In this document: positions 10,793 to 21,549 of the stretch, one piece after another
Layout: each line of letters begins with the position of its first letter
Numbering within the stretch: position 1 is the first letter of the stretch
Source: Zygnema cylindricum
Taxonomy: Eukaryota; Streptophyta; Zygnematophyceae; Zygnematales; Zygnemataceae
Length of the DNA stretch: 50,473 bases
Direction of reading: 5' to 3'
Assembly: GCA_037447655.1 (NCBI GenBank)
Contig: JBBHKE010003410.1
Coordinates: 1 to 50,473 of the forward strand
Program-made: the position numbers and the translations under genes
Notes under the pieces: model-generated
Seen by the model: only the letters and a program-made list of their open reading frames with translations
What the model was told of the DNA's origin: nothing
The model's database searches: none

Positions 10793-12645
10793 GAAGTTCT
10801 GATCTCTATAGATGCATCTGATAAAGGTCTAGGCGCAGTCATAAGTCAAAAAGTCAAAGAAACACTTTCATCCTATTGCTTTTGAATCCAAGAAATTTAA
10901 TGATGCTAAAAAGAACTATCTAGCACAGGAAAAAAAAAATACTTGCAATTGTTCATGCATTGGTGAAATGGCGTTGTAATTTACATAATAAAGAATTTAC
11001 AGTTCACTGTGATAATAATGCACTCTCCTATCTACAGAGATTAAGTGATGCACAGATTATGACTGGCACACACGTTTGGTGGATGTAGAAAATAGCATAT
11101 TTCAAATTTAATGTCAAACATATTCTTGGGAAGAAAAATGTAGTCGCAGTTCCTTTAAGTAGATGTTTTGAAATAAGGGTTATGGTTCAGGATGAATTGT
11201 TTTTAGATACTGTTAGAAATGGTTATGATAAAGATCCTTATTTTGCTGTGGTTTGCAAGAATATTTCGAGAGGGAATTCTGACCCATAGAATGAGAGGCA
11301 TGTCAAAAACTTTAGACTAAAGGATGGTTTACTGTATTTGCAAATTGGGGATAGATTATGCATTACAGAAGTGGGAGACTTAAAAAAACAAATTTTATGG
11401 GAAATTCATGAGCATTTAGGACATCTAGGTTGAGATAAAACTCTTAGTCGATTGCAAAGTAGATTGTTTTGGCCAGGGATGGCAAAAGAGGTGTCAAAAC
11501 ACGTGGAAAATTGTGTCCCTTACCAACAAAGTAAACCTAGTAACCAAAAACCTAAAGGTCTCTTATAACCTTTGGATATCGCCGAAAGACCGTGGGAATG
11601 TGTCAGTATAGATTTTATTGTCAAGTTGCCTGCTACATCTAAAAAGAATGACAATATCATGGTCGTAGTCGTTAGGTTCAGTAAAATGGCAATCTTTATC
11701 CCTTACAAAACCACTCATTCAATTGTAGATATTGCAAAGTTATATTTTGACAACGTGGTTAAACATCATGGAGTCCCTCAATCTATAGTCACTAATAGAG
11801 ATTCTAAATTTACGTCTGCTTTTTGGAAAGAATTACAACGAAATTTAGGCTTTGAATTGAAAATGAGTACCGCTTATCATCCTCAAACAGATGGACAAAA
11901 AGAAAGGATGAACCGTACACTAGAGGAAATGCTTAGGAATGTTTGCAGTGGAGTTCAAAACACATGGGAATCTAAACTGCCATTAATGGAAATTGCATAC
12001 AATTCATGTAAACATGCTAGTACATAATTCTCACCATTTAAAGTTGCATACGGATACCAACCTAGAGAAGCATTAGACTTAATAACAAGGGTCACTCAAG
12101 AGAATAGAGGTTTTGGAACAGAGTTTTGGGAATACGTTCAAACAGTTTAGAAAACCGTTCGGGATGCATTAGTGGAGGCACAAAAGAGGCAAGAATTAAA
12201 TGCTAACCGCAAACGGGGTGATTCGGTGTTACGCACAGGTGACAAGGTTTCTACAACTCGTTACGGGTGCAAGATAGTACGGGGAAATTTGCTCCTAAGT
12301 ACATTGGACAATTTACTGTAATCGAGATGATATCGTCAGTTGCTGCCAAATAAGACTTTCCAACTTCAACAAAAATTCATCCAGTGATACACATCAGCCA
12401 ATTGGAACTAGCGAATCTTTGACCAACTGAAGGAGATTTTGAATTCGATCCCTCAATAATTATAAAACCTGAAGTCCACATATGGGTAATAGACTGGGTT
12501 GGTCAACAGTTCAAGGTCGGCGATACTATATTCTGGCAAGTGCATTATCAAGGAAGGCGTGAAGATGAGAAGACTTTAGAGGATAAAAATTCTGAGTTTT
12601 TATAGAGGTATTGGAGGGATAATAATATAGAAGTCTCGTCTTGAG
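10793..12645 (+). pseudogene. Gypsy-1 RNase H and integrase remnants
   Basis: The RNase H stretch (ISIDASDKGLGAVIS onward) carries several indels and stops (for example the A-run at 10930). The integrase zinc region and core follow, with an open block at 11572-12027 that includes ERPWECVSIDFIVKLPATS, IVTNRDSKFTSAFWKEL and TAYHPQTDGQKERMNRTLEE. The first Asp and the Glu of the D,D,E triad are intact, but the second Asp is changed: VTNRD where gypsy-2 has VSDSD. The C-terminal chromodomain-like end (DTIFWQVHYQGRREDEKTLE) is present up to about 12640. Dead. Confidence 0.85.
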
Positions 12646-12693
12646 AATTAAAGGTGTTTTAACTAAGGTCAGTTAAAAATAAAGAGGGGATGA

Positions 12694-13661
12694 TTTAACA
12701 GTAATAGCGGATCAAACTTGTTTATAAAGGGGTATTTAGGTGTTATGATTATAGAGTAATAAATTTGGTAGACATCCGCGAAAGAATCACGCTATTTGGT
12801 GTCATATTTTAATAGTTATAGCGATGGGTGTATTTCAATGACAACGTGGGGTCTAAATAACAACTGGGTATCATTGAAACGGGTTAAGGGTCAAAATAGT
12901 ACCGAAATTATGCGTGTACGTTTTATAAAGTTCTAATGAAACGTTTAGTATGCACGGTGGTTGATTTCGTACAAATTTTAGTACGAAACGTCACTTTCAC
13001 TTAATGGGATTTCGTAGGAAGTTTCGCATGCAAAATTTGTTACGCACGATCGTGCAAAGTCGCGTTTCGTTTGGCGCGCACTTTTGCACATAAATGTTAC
13101 GTAGTGAAACGTAACATTTGATTGATTAGTAAAATGCTAAGTAGTTAGTAAGAGATTTCGCACGTTTTTGCATTGGTCAGTCTGAGTCCTTGTTGATCAA
13201 TGATTGGTCCAGGTAAAAGCCTGTTAAAACGGAGCGTTGACTCTGGCCTGGCTAGTCCACGGCGATGATGGATAAATAGTGAAGCGTAAGAGGATAGTAA
13301 ACATCTTTTCCTTTGGAGAAGTTTGTGGAAATTCCGGTTGATCTTGGTCCTGAGCGATTAATACCAAATTGGAGAAAAGGCATTTTTGCATAGAAATCTC
13401 TTACTAACTAAATAGTGTTGTAGTAGTTAAGAGATAAAATTATTAAGAGTGGAGATAGTGGAAAACACTTTAATAAGAAGGGTTGAGCCACAAGGGCAAG
13501 AGACCAAGCTAATGTTATGTGGACAGAAGCTTCTTCTAATTTAATGTTTATCCTTATGTGAGGGTGGTCCAATGTGGATATGTATTTTCCAATGTGTGGA
13601 ATGTGTGGTTGGGATTGTTTGTAGTAATGGTATTTTCTGAGAGGTAGGAGATCCTATTACA
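12694..13661 (+). repeat. Gypsy-1 3' LTR
   Basis: 968 bp. It starts TTTAACA and ends TATTACA, each one substitution from the family ends TGTAACA and TGTTACA. A purine-rich tract (AAAGAGGGGATGA, 12681-12693) sits directly upstream. It has no MITE and therefore shows the empty site for MITE-A at about 13450. Confidence 0.92.
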
Positions 13662-13687
13662 CTATTAGAGGTAAGTATTACACTCAC
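13662..13687. other. TSDs and 16 bp of original sequence between gypsy-1 and gypsy-2
   Basis: 13662-13666 is CTATT (gypsy-1 TSD) and 13683-13687 is CTCAC (gypsy-2 TSD). The 16 bases between are original target, interpreted as part of the copia-1 5' LTR. Confidence 0.85.
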
Positions 13688-14654
13688 TGTAACAGCAATA
13701 GCGGATCGAACTTGTTTATAAAGGGGTATTTAGGTGTTATGATTATAGAGTACTAAATTCGGTAGACGTCCGCAAAAGAATCACACTATTTGGAGTTATA
13801 TTTTAAAAATTATAGCGATGGGTGCATTTAGGTGACAGCGTGGGGTCTAAATAACAAGTGGGTATCATTGAAACGGGTTAAGGGTCAAATTAGTACCGAA
13901 ATTACGCGTGTACGTTTCATAAAGTTTTAACGAAACGTTTAGTATGCACGGTGGTTTGTTTCGTACAAATTTTAGTACGAAACGTCACTTTTACTTAAAG
14001 GAATTTCATAGGAAGTTTCGCGTGCGAAATTTGTTACGCACGATCGTGCGAAGTCGCGTTTCGTTTGGCGCGCACTTTTGCACGTAAATGTTACGTAGTG
14101 AAACGTAACGTTTGATTGGTTAGTAAAGTGCTAAGTAGTTAGTAAGAGATTTCGCACGTTTTTGCATTGGTCAGTCTGAGTCTTTGCTGATCAATGATAA
14201 GCCCAAGTAAAAGCCTGTTAAAACGGAGCGTTGACTCTGGCCTGGCGAGTCCAGGGCGATGATGGATAAATAGTGAAGTGTAAGGGGAGAGTAGACATCT
14301 TTTCCTTTGGAGAAGTTTGTGGAAATTCCAGCTGATCTTGGTCTTGAGCGATTAATACCAAATTGGAGAAAAGGCATTTTTGCATTGAAATCTCTTACTA
14401 ACTAAATAGTGTTTTAGTAGTTAAGAGATAGAATTATTAAGAGTGGAGAGTAGAGGAAACACTTTAAATTGAAGGGTTGAGCCACGAGGGCAAGAGACCA
14501 AGCTAATGTTATGTGGACAGAAGCTTCTTCTAATTTAAAGTTATCCTTATGTGAGTGTTTTCCAATGTGGATGTGTATTTTCCAATGTGTGGAATGTGTG
14601 GTTGGAATTGTTTGTAGTAATGGGATTTTCAGAGAGGTAGGAGATCCTGTTACA
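13688..14654 (+). repeat. Gypsy-2 5' LTR
   Basis: TGTAACA...TGTTACA, 967 bp. The centre (13911-14112) is packed with palindromes. GTTTCGTAC (13958) pairs with GTACGAAAC (13975-13983). CGCACGATCGTGCG (14037-14050) is a perfect 14-bp palindrome. Confidence 0.93.
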
Positions 14655-14656
14655 TA

Positions 14657-14668
14657 TGGTATCGGAGC
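14657..14668 (+). promoter_or_regulatory. Gypsy-2 primer-binding site
   Basis: TGGTATCGGAGC, identical to that of gypsy-1, complementary to the 3' end of initiator tRNA-Met with one change from the common plant site. Confidence 0.85.
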
Positions 14669-15434
14669 TTTGGTGAGAAACCAGGGAGAAGTTTGCTCAC
14701 TCGAATATCGATTGCCGTGACCGGTGAGGGTGCTCTAACCTGTGTCGGTAGAACCACAATGTGAAGTGGTAGGGGATTGGCGGGAAACTGAGTGATCACA
14801 CAGCCAGCGGGCGCTGGTTAGTTGTGGGGCGTTCTTAGGTCTTAAAGACTAAGGCGGGGTGGGCAGTGTAGCCAACGCTGAAGCTCACTCCAATTACCTA
14901 GAGGCCCAACAAACTTGCCTTCTCCTAGCAATGATTCATGTGTAGAGGGAGGGCTTGAAGCCATGAAGGGTGAGGATGTGAGGATTATAGAACAAAAGAT
15001 CCTGATGTAGTGGGAAGTGGGAAATTTGCTTATAGAGGAGAAGGAAAGTGGAGTACTTTACTTCTTCAAGAGCAAAGGAGTCCAGAAATGACTCAAAACT
15101 TTTCAAACCCTAAATTGTTACCTTTGATTTATTTCAATTTTGCTGTTGCAAAATTTATGGTTAAATCTTACCTTTGATAGCTTTCAATTTTTGCTATTGC
15201 AAAATTTGTGGGGAAATTCTTACATTTCTGTTTCAATGTTGAGAAATTGAAAATTTGAATTTGTACTAACTTATTGTCAATGTCTTTTTAATTTCTCAGA
15301 TCTCGATCTTTTCAAAGGATTTGTTAAGGAGAAAAAGTTTTGGATGAGAGCAATCTAAGGACTTCAAACCTGCAGCAAATTTCTTTGGGAAATTATACTC
15401 TATCTTTCCTTTTGCTTGATTTAATTGTGTGATA
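14669..15434 (+). other. Gypsy-2 untranslated leader
   Basis: No gene is visible. It carries the same paired AATTTTGC...GCAAAATT hairpins (15135 and about 15186) as gypsy-1, just upstream of gag. Confidence 0.5.
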
Positions 15435-16724
15435 ATGGCAAATTCTGCATGGAAACGTGAAATGGAGAATGCTTTGAATGTGTTGAAGAAGCGAACTGTG
15501 AAATTGGTCAAAAGATTTAATAATCATGCTACCGCTGTGGATGAAACCATTTTCGAATTGAAAAGTGAATTAAAGTTGTCAAAGAAAAATGGAAATGTTT
15601 CAAATGAGAAATTAGATGAACTTATTAACTTAATTCAGACAAAGAATGATATGAATGACCAAAAGGGTGAGAGTAGTAAAAGGAATGCCAGTTTTAGGGA
15701 GGATGATCATGATAGACCTAATAAGATAAGGGATCTGAAATTGTCTATTAGTGAGGCACCATCGTTTGATGGTAAGAGGATTGATGAGTTGGATGCTTGG
15801 ATTTTTCATATAGAATATTATTTGGAGTCTAGAAATTGCGATCGTGATGATTACACTTCTTTTGCTGTTAACAGTCTGAAAGGCGATGCTCAGATTTGGT
15901 ATTATACTCAGAGAAGGTCTAAATTGATTCCTGATAATGCTGATTGGGAAACTTTTAAAACCGCGATCAAATCGCGTTTCTTGTCTGTCACTTTTAAATC
16001 CAGAATGGAAGAAAGGTGGTTGAATTGTAAGCAGACTGGATCTGTGAAAGATTATATTGTGGAATTTGACTCATCTAGTATTCATGTCATAGGTTTGACT
16101 GATGAAATGGCTAAATTGCATTTCTTGAACTATTTGAATCCTATACTGAAATCAGAACTAAAACATCAAAAATTTAATAATTTGAAGGAATTACAAGATA
16201 AGTCATTGGAATTAGAGGATCAGTTGGGGTATAATCGGGAAACTCGATCACTCAGGGGTAATTTAAATGAAGTATCACAGTGGGATGAGGAGGAATTTGT
16301 TGAAGAGGGTTTGAATGCTGGTCTGGTGAATAGGCAAAATATCTTCAGGGGAAATCAAAGGGGTGAACATAGTGTTAATGCAGGAAAAAAATTTAACAAT
16401 AGAGGGGGGTACATTAAAAGTCCTAAACCGAACATTAATGCTCAGAAGCCTAACCTTACCATCCCCACATGCACTATTTGTCAGAAAAGGGGTCATAGAG
16501 CATTTGAGTGTGCACAATTGAAAAAGATTAACTGTTATAACTGTGGAGAGGAGGGACATTTTAGTAGAGAGTGCACAAAACCCAAAAAGAAAGTCACTTG
16601 TTTCAAATGTGGAGGTCCAGATCATTACAGTAAAGACTGTACACATAAAGGATCTCTCAAAACAGTCGATGTAAATGGTCTCCAAGAGGATATTGCATTA
16701 TATCTAGCTGAGCAGGAAGCCTAG
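15435..16724 (+). CDS. gag: Gypsy-2 Gag polyprotein, intact
   Basis: The ATG at 15435 opens a 429-residue protein with no stops. An upstream GTG is in frame but unlikely as a start. The N-terminus is a helical, coiled-coil-like segment (residues 1-75). The conserved retrotransposon Gag/capsid region (about 105-235) includes LDAWIFHIEYYLESRN and FLSVTFKSRMEERWLNC. Three CCHC zinc knuckles follow near residues 345-405: CTICQKRGHRAFEC, CYNCGEEGHFSREC and CFKCGGPDHYSKDC, expected to bind RNA during particle assembly. Gypsy-1 shows CCCAAG where this copy has the TAG stop CCTAGG, so the ancestral Gag may have been a few residues longer. Pol follows in the -1 frame. Confidence 0.93.
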   Translation: MANSAWKREMENALNVLKKRTVKLVKRFNNHATAVDETIFELKSELKLSKKNGNVSNEKLDELINLIQTKNDMNDQKGESSKRNASFREDDHDRPNKIRDLKLSISEAPSFDGKRIDELDAWIFHIEYYLESRNCDRDDYTSFAVNSLKGDAQIWYYTQRRSKLIPDNADWETFKTAIKSRFLSVTFKSRMEERWLNCKQTGSVKDYIVEFDSSSIHVIGLTDEMAKLHFLNYLNPILKSELKHQKFNNLKELQDKSLELEDQLGYNRETRSLRGNLNEVSQWDEEEFVEEGLNAGLVNRQNIFRGNQRGEHSVNAGKKFNNRGGYIKSPKPNINAQKPNLTIPTCTICQKRGHRAFECAQLKKINCYNCGEEGHFSRECTKPKKKVTCFKCGGPDHYSKDCTHKGSLKTVDVNGLQEDIALYLAEQEA

Positions 16725-16727
16725 GAG

Positions 16728-19700
16728 GTGGGAAACGGAAAGGACTAACTGAAAGTCCTCAGTTTAGTCAACCGGATCCAGAAGTTAAAGAGTTAACTTT
16801 GGAGGGCAAATTAATGAATGGAAAAGTTAGGATAGCTGAATTTATTATGATTCTCACTACACTGCATAGTTTAAAGAATCTTTCTGATGAAATTCTCAAC
16901 AACAGACCTATGTTAGGACAGTTAAGTAATGATGACACCAAACACAGTTTGATTAGATTCGAGTCATTAGTGGAAGGAAAACCGTTGAAAGTAATGGTTG
17001 ATTTAGGTGCCACACATAATTTTATTTCACATAAGTTTGTAGAGGAAAATAAAATTCCTACTGTCATAAGGGAAAAGCTTTTACATATTTAAGTGGCAAA
17101 TGGTAATAAGTCCACATTAGACTTACAAACTGACACGATAGAAGTTGATATCCAAGGTCATAAAATGAAAGTTATGTGTGAAATAATGAATTTGGGAAGT
17201 GAAGAACTAATTCTGGGAAAGCCTTGGTTAACAGAACATAATCCTCAAATTAATTGGGAAATTAACACCTTAAAAGTGAAGTCTGAAAACAGTTGGAAGG
17301 TTTTGCAAGCATTATCTCCTAAGAAATTGCATAGGAATCATATAAATAACATAACCAGATTGGGAGTAGAAGGTTTGATATCTGCTAAACAATTTAAAAA
17401 ACACTTAAAAGATAAAACGAATCATGCTTTCTTGTTTTTAGTAACTGAGGCAATTACTGATGAAGGGGGGGGAGAAAACACTAACATTGATGTCATCCCT
17501 AAATCTGACACCACTAAAACTTTCGAAAAACTAAAATCTGATTTTGTAACTGACATTAATACATCTGATGTTGTTGTTAAGGATTTGATTTTTGAATTTC
17601 AAGATGTTTTCCCAAGTGATTTACCCTCAGGAAGGCCACCTTCCCGAGATGTAGAACATGTTATTAACCTTGAACGTGGATGTAATCCTCCTGTCACAGG
17701 AATTTATAAATACAGTTTCTTTGAGCAAGAGGAGTTAAAGAAACAGATCAAAGAACTCCTAGAGAAATGACATATTCAACACAGCAAATCACCGTACGGA
17801 GCACCAGTTCTTTTCGTCAAAAAGAAGGACGGAACGTTGAGAATGTGTGTCGATTATCGTAGTCTGAACAAGATTACGGTGAAGGATAAGTATCCATTAC
17901 CTTTAATTTCTGATTTGATAGATTGTTTAAAAGGTGCTAAAGTATTTTCGTTGATTGACCTGCGTAGTGGCTTTAATCAGGTGCCAATTAGAATTGAAGA
18001 TGTTGATAAAACTGCTTTCAAGACTAGGGTGGGTCATTTTGAATGGATAGTGATGCCATTCGGCTTAACGAATGCTCCGCCTACTTACCAAAGATTAATG
18101 AACCAAACTTTTTCGGATTACATAGATGAGTTTGTTCAGGTGTTTATTGATGATATTCTAATTTATAGTGAATCTAGAGAACAATATGTAATTCATTTAA
18201 GAAAAGTGTTAGAAAGGTTAAAAGAAAGAAAATTATACGGAAAATTGTCAAAATCTAGCTTTCTTAAAAGTGAATAATTATTTTTGGGACATATAGTTAG
18301 TGGGGAAGGTGTTAAAACAGATGCATCCAAAATTTTAGCGATCCAAAATTGGAAACAAACTACTAATGTCACAGAAGTTAGATTGTTTTCGGGATTGGCC
18401 ACTGATTACAGGAAATATATATCAAGAACTTCAGTATGATCGCCGCACCTTTGACAGATTTACTTCGGGAGAAGGAGACGTTTGTGTGAGGAGCTAATCA
18501 GGAGGGAACATTTGAGGAACTAAAAGGGAAGTTGACCTCTGCCCCCTACACTGGTGTATCCTGACCCTGCTGGAGAATTTGAAGTTTTGATCACTACAGA
18601 TGCATCTGATAAAGGTTTAGGTGCAGTCATAAGTCAGAAAGTTGGTAAACACTTTCATCCTATTGCTTTTGAGTCCAGAAAATTTAATGATGCTGAAAAG
18701 AACTATACAGCACAGGAAAAGGAATTACTTGCAATTGTACATGCATTGGTGAAATGGCGTTGTTATTTGCATATTAAAGAATTTACAGTTCACTGTGATA
18801 ATACATTCCTCTCTTATTTACAGAGATTAAGTGATGCGCAGATTATGACTGGCAGACAGGTTAGGTGGATGCAAGAATTAGCATATTTCAAATTTAATGT
18901 CAAACATATTCCTGGGAAAACAAATGTAGTCGCAGATCCATTAAGTAGATGTTTTTAAATAAGTGTTATGGTTGAAGATGAATTGTTTTTAGATACAGTT
19001 AGATATGGTTATGATAAAGATCCTTATTTTGTTGTTATTTGCAATAATATTTTGGGAGGGAATTCTGACCCACTGAATGAGAGGCATGTCAAAAACTTTA
19101 GAATACAAGATGGTTTACTGTATTTGCGAACAAGGGATAGGTTATGCATTTCTGAAATGGGAGACTTGAGAAAACAACTTTTACAGGAAGTCCATGAGCA
19201 TTTAGGACATCTTGGTTGAGATAAAACTCTTAGTCGGTTGCACAGTAGATTGTTTTGGCCAGGGATGGCAAAGGAGGTGTCGAAACACGTGGAAAGTTGT
19301 GTCCCTTGCCAACAGAGTAAACCTAGTAACCAGAAACCTAGAGGTCTCTTAAAACCTTTAGATATCCCCGAAAGACCATGGGAATCTGTCAGTATGGATT
19401 TTATTGTCAGGTTACCAGCTACATCTAGAAGAAATGACAGTATCATGGTCGTAGTCGATAGGTTCAGTAAAATGGCAATCTTTATCCCTTGCAAAACTAC
19501 TCATTCAGTTGTAGATATTGCAAAGTTATATTTTGACAACGTGGTCAGACATCATGGAGTTCCCCTGTCTATAGTCAGTGATAGCGATTCTAAATTTACA
19601 TCTGCATTTTGGAAAGAATTGCAGCAAAATTTAGGCACTGAATTGAAAATGAGTACCGCTTATCAACCTCAGACAGATGGACAGACAGAAAGGATGAACC

Positions 19701-20452
19701 GTACACTAGAGGAAATGCTTAGGACTGTTTGCAGTGGAGTTCAGAACACATGGGAATCTACACTGCCATTAATGGAATTTGCATACAATTCATGTAAACA
19801 TGTTAGTACAGGATACTCGCCATTTAAAGCTGCATGCGGATACCAACCTAGAGAAGCATTGGACTTAATAACAGGGGTCACTCAAGAGAATAGGGGTTGT
19901 GGAACAGAGTTTTGGGAATACGTTCAAACAATTTGGAAAACTGTCCGGGATTCATTAGTGGAGGCACAAAGGAGGCAAGAATTAAATGCTAACCGCAAAC
20001 AGGGTGATTGGGTGTTACGCACAGGTGACAAGGTTTGGCTTTCTACAACTCATTACAGGTGCAAGATTAAGGGACAATCGGATCCTACGGGGAAATTTGC
20101 CCCTAAGTACATTGGACCATTTACTGTAATCGAGATGATATCGTCAGTTGCTGACAAATTGGACTTTCCGCCTTCAACAAAAATTCATCCAGTGATTCAC
20201 ATCAGCCAAGTGAAACCAGCGAATCTTCGACCAACAGAAAGACAACTGGAATTGGATCCTTCAATAATTATAGAACCTGAAGTCCACAGATGGGTAATAG
20301 ATTGGGTTGGTCAACGGTTTAAGGTTGGTGATACTATATTCTGGCAAGTGCATTATCTAGGAAGGCCTGAGGATGAGTTGACTTTAGAGGATAAAAATTC
20401 TGAGTTTTTACAGAGGTATTGGAGGGATAATAATATAGAAGTCCCGCCTTGA
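16728..20452 (+). pseudogene. pol: Gypsy-2 Pol: protease, RT, RNase H, integrase, chromodomain-like tail
   Basis: Protease region at about 16960-17060 reads VDLGATHNFISHKF; the family D-S-G is D-L-G here. RT (17640-18290) has [15 protein letters not shown] and [10 protein letters not shown]. RNase H (18554-18957) has TTDASDKGLGAVIS, EKELLAIVHAL, HCDN and ADPLSR. Integrase (19190-20200) has the HHCC zinc motif, SMDFI, SDSDSKFTS, TDGQTERMNRTLEE and the GPF region KYIGPFTVIEMI. The tail (20330-20410) ends DTIFWQVHYLGRPEDELTLE, chromodomain-like. Lesions: stops at 17090, 17768, 18275, about 18486, 18955 and 19217, an extra AT near 18410 and an extra C near 18543. The last 404 codons (19238 on) are open. 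Confidence 0.92.
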
Positions 20453-20486
20453 GAATTAAATGTGTTTAACTGAGGTCAGTAAAAAT

Positions 20487-20499
20487 AAGAAGGGGATGA
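20487..20499 (+). promoter_or_regulatory. Gypsy-2 polypurine tract
   Basis: AAGAAGGGGATGA lies immediately before the 3' LTR, the expected plus-strand primer site. Confidence 0.75.
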
Positions 20500-21466
20500 T
20501 GTAACAACAATAGCGGATCGAACTTGTTTATAAAGAGGTATTTAGGTGTTATGATTATAGAGTACTAAATTCGGTAGACGTCCGCAAAAGAATCACGCTA
20601 TTTGGAGTTATATTTTAAAAGTTATAGCGATGGGTGCATTTAGGTGACAGCGTGAGGTCTAAATAACAAGTGGGTATCATTGAAACGGGTTAAGGGTCAA
20701 ATTAGTACCGAAATTACGCGTGTACGTTTCATAAAGTTCTAACGAAACGTTTAGTATGCACGGTGGTTTGTTTCGTACAAATTTTAGTACGAAACGTCAC
20801 TTTTACTTAAAGGAATTTCGTAGGAAGTTTCGCGTGCGAAATTTGTTACGCACGATTGTGCGAAGTCGCGTTTCATTTGGCGCGCACTTTTGCACGTAAA
20901 TGTTACGTAGTGAAACGTAACGTTTGATTGGTTAGTAAAGTGCTAAGTAGTTAGTAAGAGATTTCGCACGTTTTTGCATTGGTCAGTCTAAGTCTTTGCT
21001 GATCAATGATAAGCCCAAGTAAAAGCCTGTTAAAACGGAGCGTTGACTCTGGCCTGGCGAGTCCAGGGCGATGATGGATAAATAGTGAAGTGTAAGGGGA
21101 GAGTAGACATCTTTTCCTTTGGAGAAGTTTGTGGAAATTCCAGCTGATCTTGGTCCTGAGCGATTAATACCAAATTGGAGAAAAGGCATTTTTGCATTGA
21201 AATCTCTTACTAACTAAATAGTGTTTTAGTAGTTAAGAGATAGAATCATTAAGAGTGGAGAGTAGAGGAAACACTTTAAATTGAAGGGTTGAGCCACGAG
21301 GGCAAGAGACCAAGCTAATGTTATGTGGATAGAAGCTTCTTCTAATTTAAAGTTATCCTTATGTGAGTGTTTTCCAATGTGGATGTGTATTTTTCAATGT
21401 GTGGAATGTGTGGTTGGAATTGTTTGTAGTAATGGGATTTTCTGAGAGGTAGGAGATCCTGTTACA
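20500..21466 (+). repeat. Gypsy-2 3' LTR
   Basis: 967 bp, TGTAACA...TGTTACA, about 1.6% different from the 5' LTR by hand count. Followed by the TSD CTCAC. Confidence 0.93.
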
Positions 21467-21471
21467 CTCAC

Positions 21472-21549
21472 CAAGACCCAAAAATATTCCAAGATATAAA
21501 ACCTCCCCTCACAGCTCAATCTAGGGAGGACAAAGCTTTAAAACCAACA
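21472..21549 (-). mobile_element. Probable outer end of copia-1 5' LTR
   Basis: On the minus strand this begins TGTTGGTTTT, like the solo LTR at 8785, and pairs with the CAACA end at 3623. Joining 3623-4483, 13667-13687 and 21472-21549 gives about 960 bp. Inferred; no TSD partner is available. Confidence 0.5.

Larger units (their letters stand above)
4484..13661 (+). mobile_element. Gypsy-1: complete but dead chromovirus-type Ty3/gypsy element
   Basis: The element has two LTRs (968 bp once the MITE is subtracted), a primer-binding site at 5655 and domains in the order gag, protease, RT, RNase H, integrase, so it is Ty3/gypsy. The flanking TSD is CTATT. A hand comparison of the first 175 bp of the two LTRs gives roughly 8% difference, clearly older than gypsy-2. 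It holds a MITE (5248-5446), a solo LTR (8785-9923) and two tandem duplications (7044-7335 and 10485-10792). A 220-bp deletion of the gag N-terminus lies between AATG microhomologies, as judged against gypsy-2. Confidence 0.93.
13688..21466 (+). mobile_element. Gypsy-2: full-length, relatively young chromovirus-type Ty3/gypsy element
   Basis: Two 967-bp LTRs (13688-14654 and 20500-21466) are flanked by the TSD CTCAC (13683-13687, 21467-21471). A hand count finds about 15 differences between the LTRs (about 1.6%), nearly all transitions. The internal part has a primer-binding site, leader, intact gag, and pol with protease, RT, RNase H, integrase with a GPF motif, and a chromodomain-like tail. 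Pol has several stops and frameshifts, so the copy is not autonomous. Confidence 0.95.
495..21549 (-). mobile_element. Copia-1: decayed Ty1/copia element, split by two nested gypsy elements
   Basis: The minus strand reads gag (3681 to about 2780), protease/integrase (about 2700-1500), linker and N-terminal reverse transcriptase (1460-495), then is cut by a DNA element at 494. The 5' LTR starts at 3623 and appears to continue through 4483, 13667-13687 and 21472-21549 once gypsy-1 and gypsy-2 are removed. That gives about 960 bp beginning TGTTGG and ending CAACA, in line with related LTRs here of 1002-1263 bp. No 3' LTR is in the window, so the TSD cannot be tested. The outer boundary at 21549 is inferred from the CAACA terminus and the expected LTR length. 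Confidence 0.6.

Noticed and set aside
16275-16685. 136-codon minus-strand frame in gypsy-2
   Set aside because: Antisense shadow of the zinc-knuckle part of gag; also seen in gypsy-1.
18485-19220. Alternative genetic code (TGA as Trp) suggested by shared TGA codons
   Set aside because: Other stops (TAA, TAG, TGA at non-Trp sites) are mixed in, the second site normally is Arg or similar, and host exons need no such code. Shared decay is simpler.
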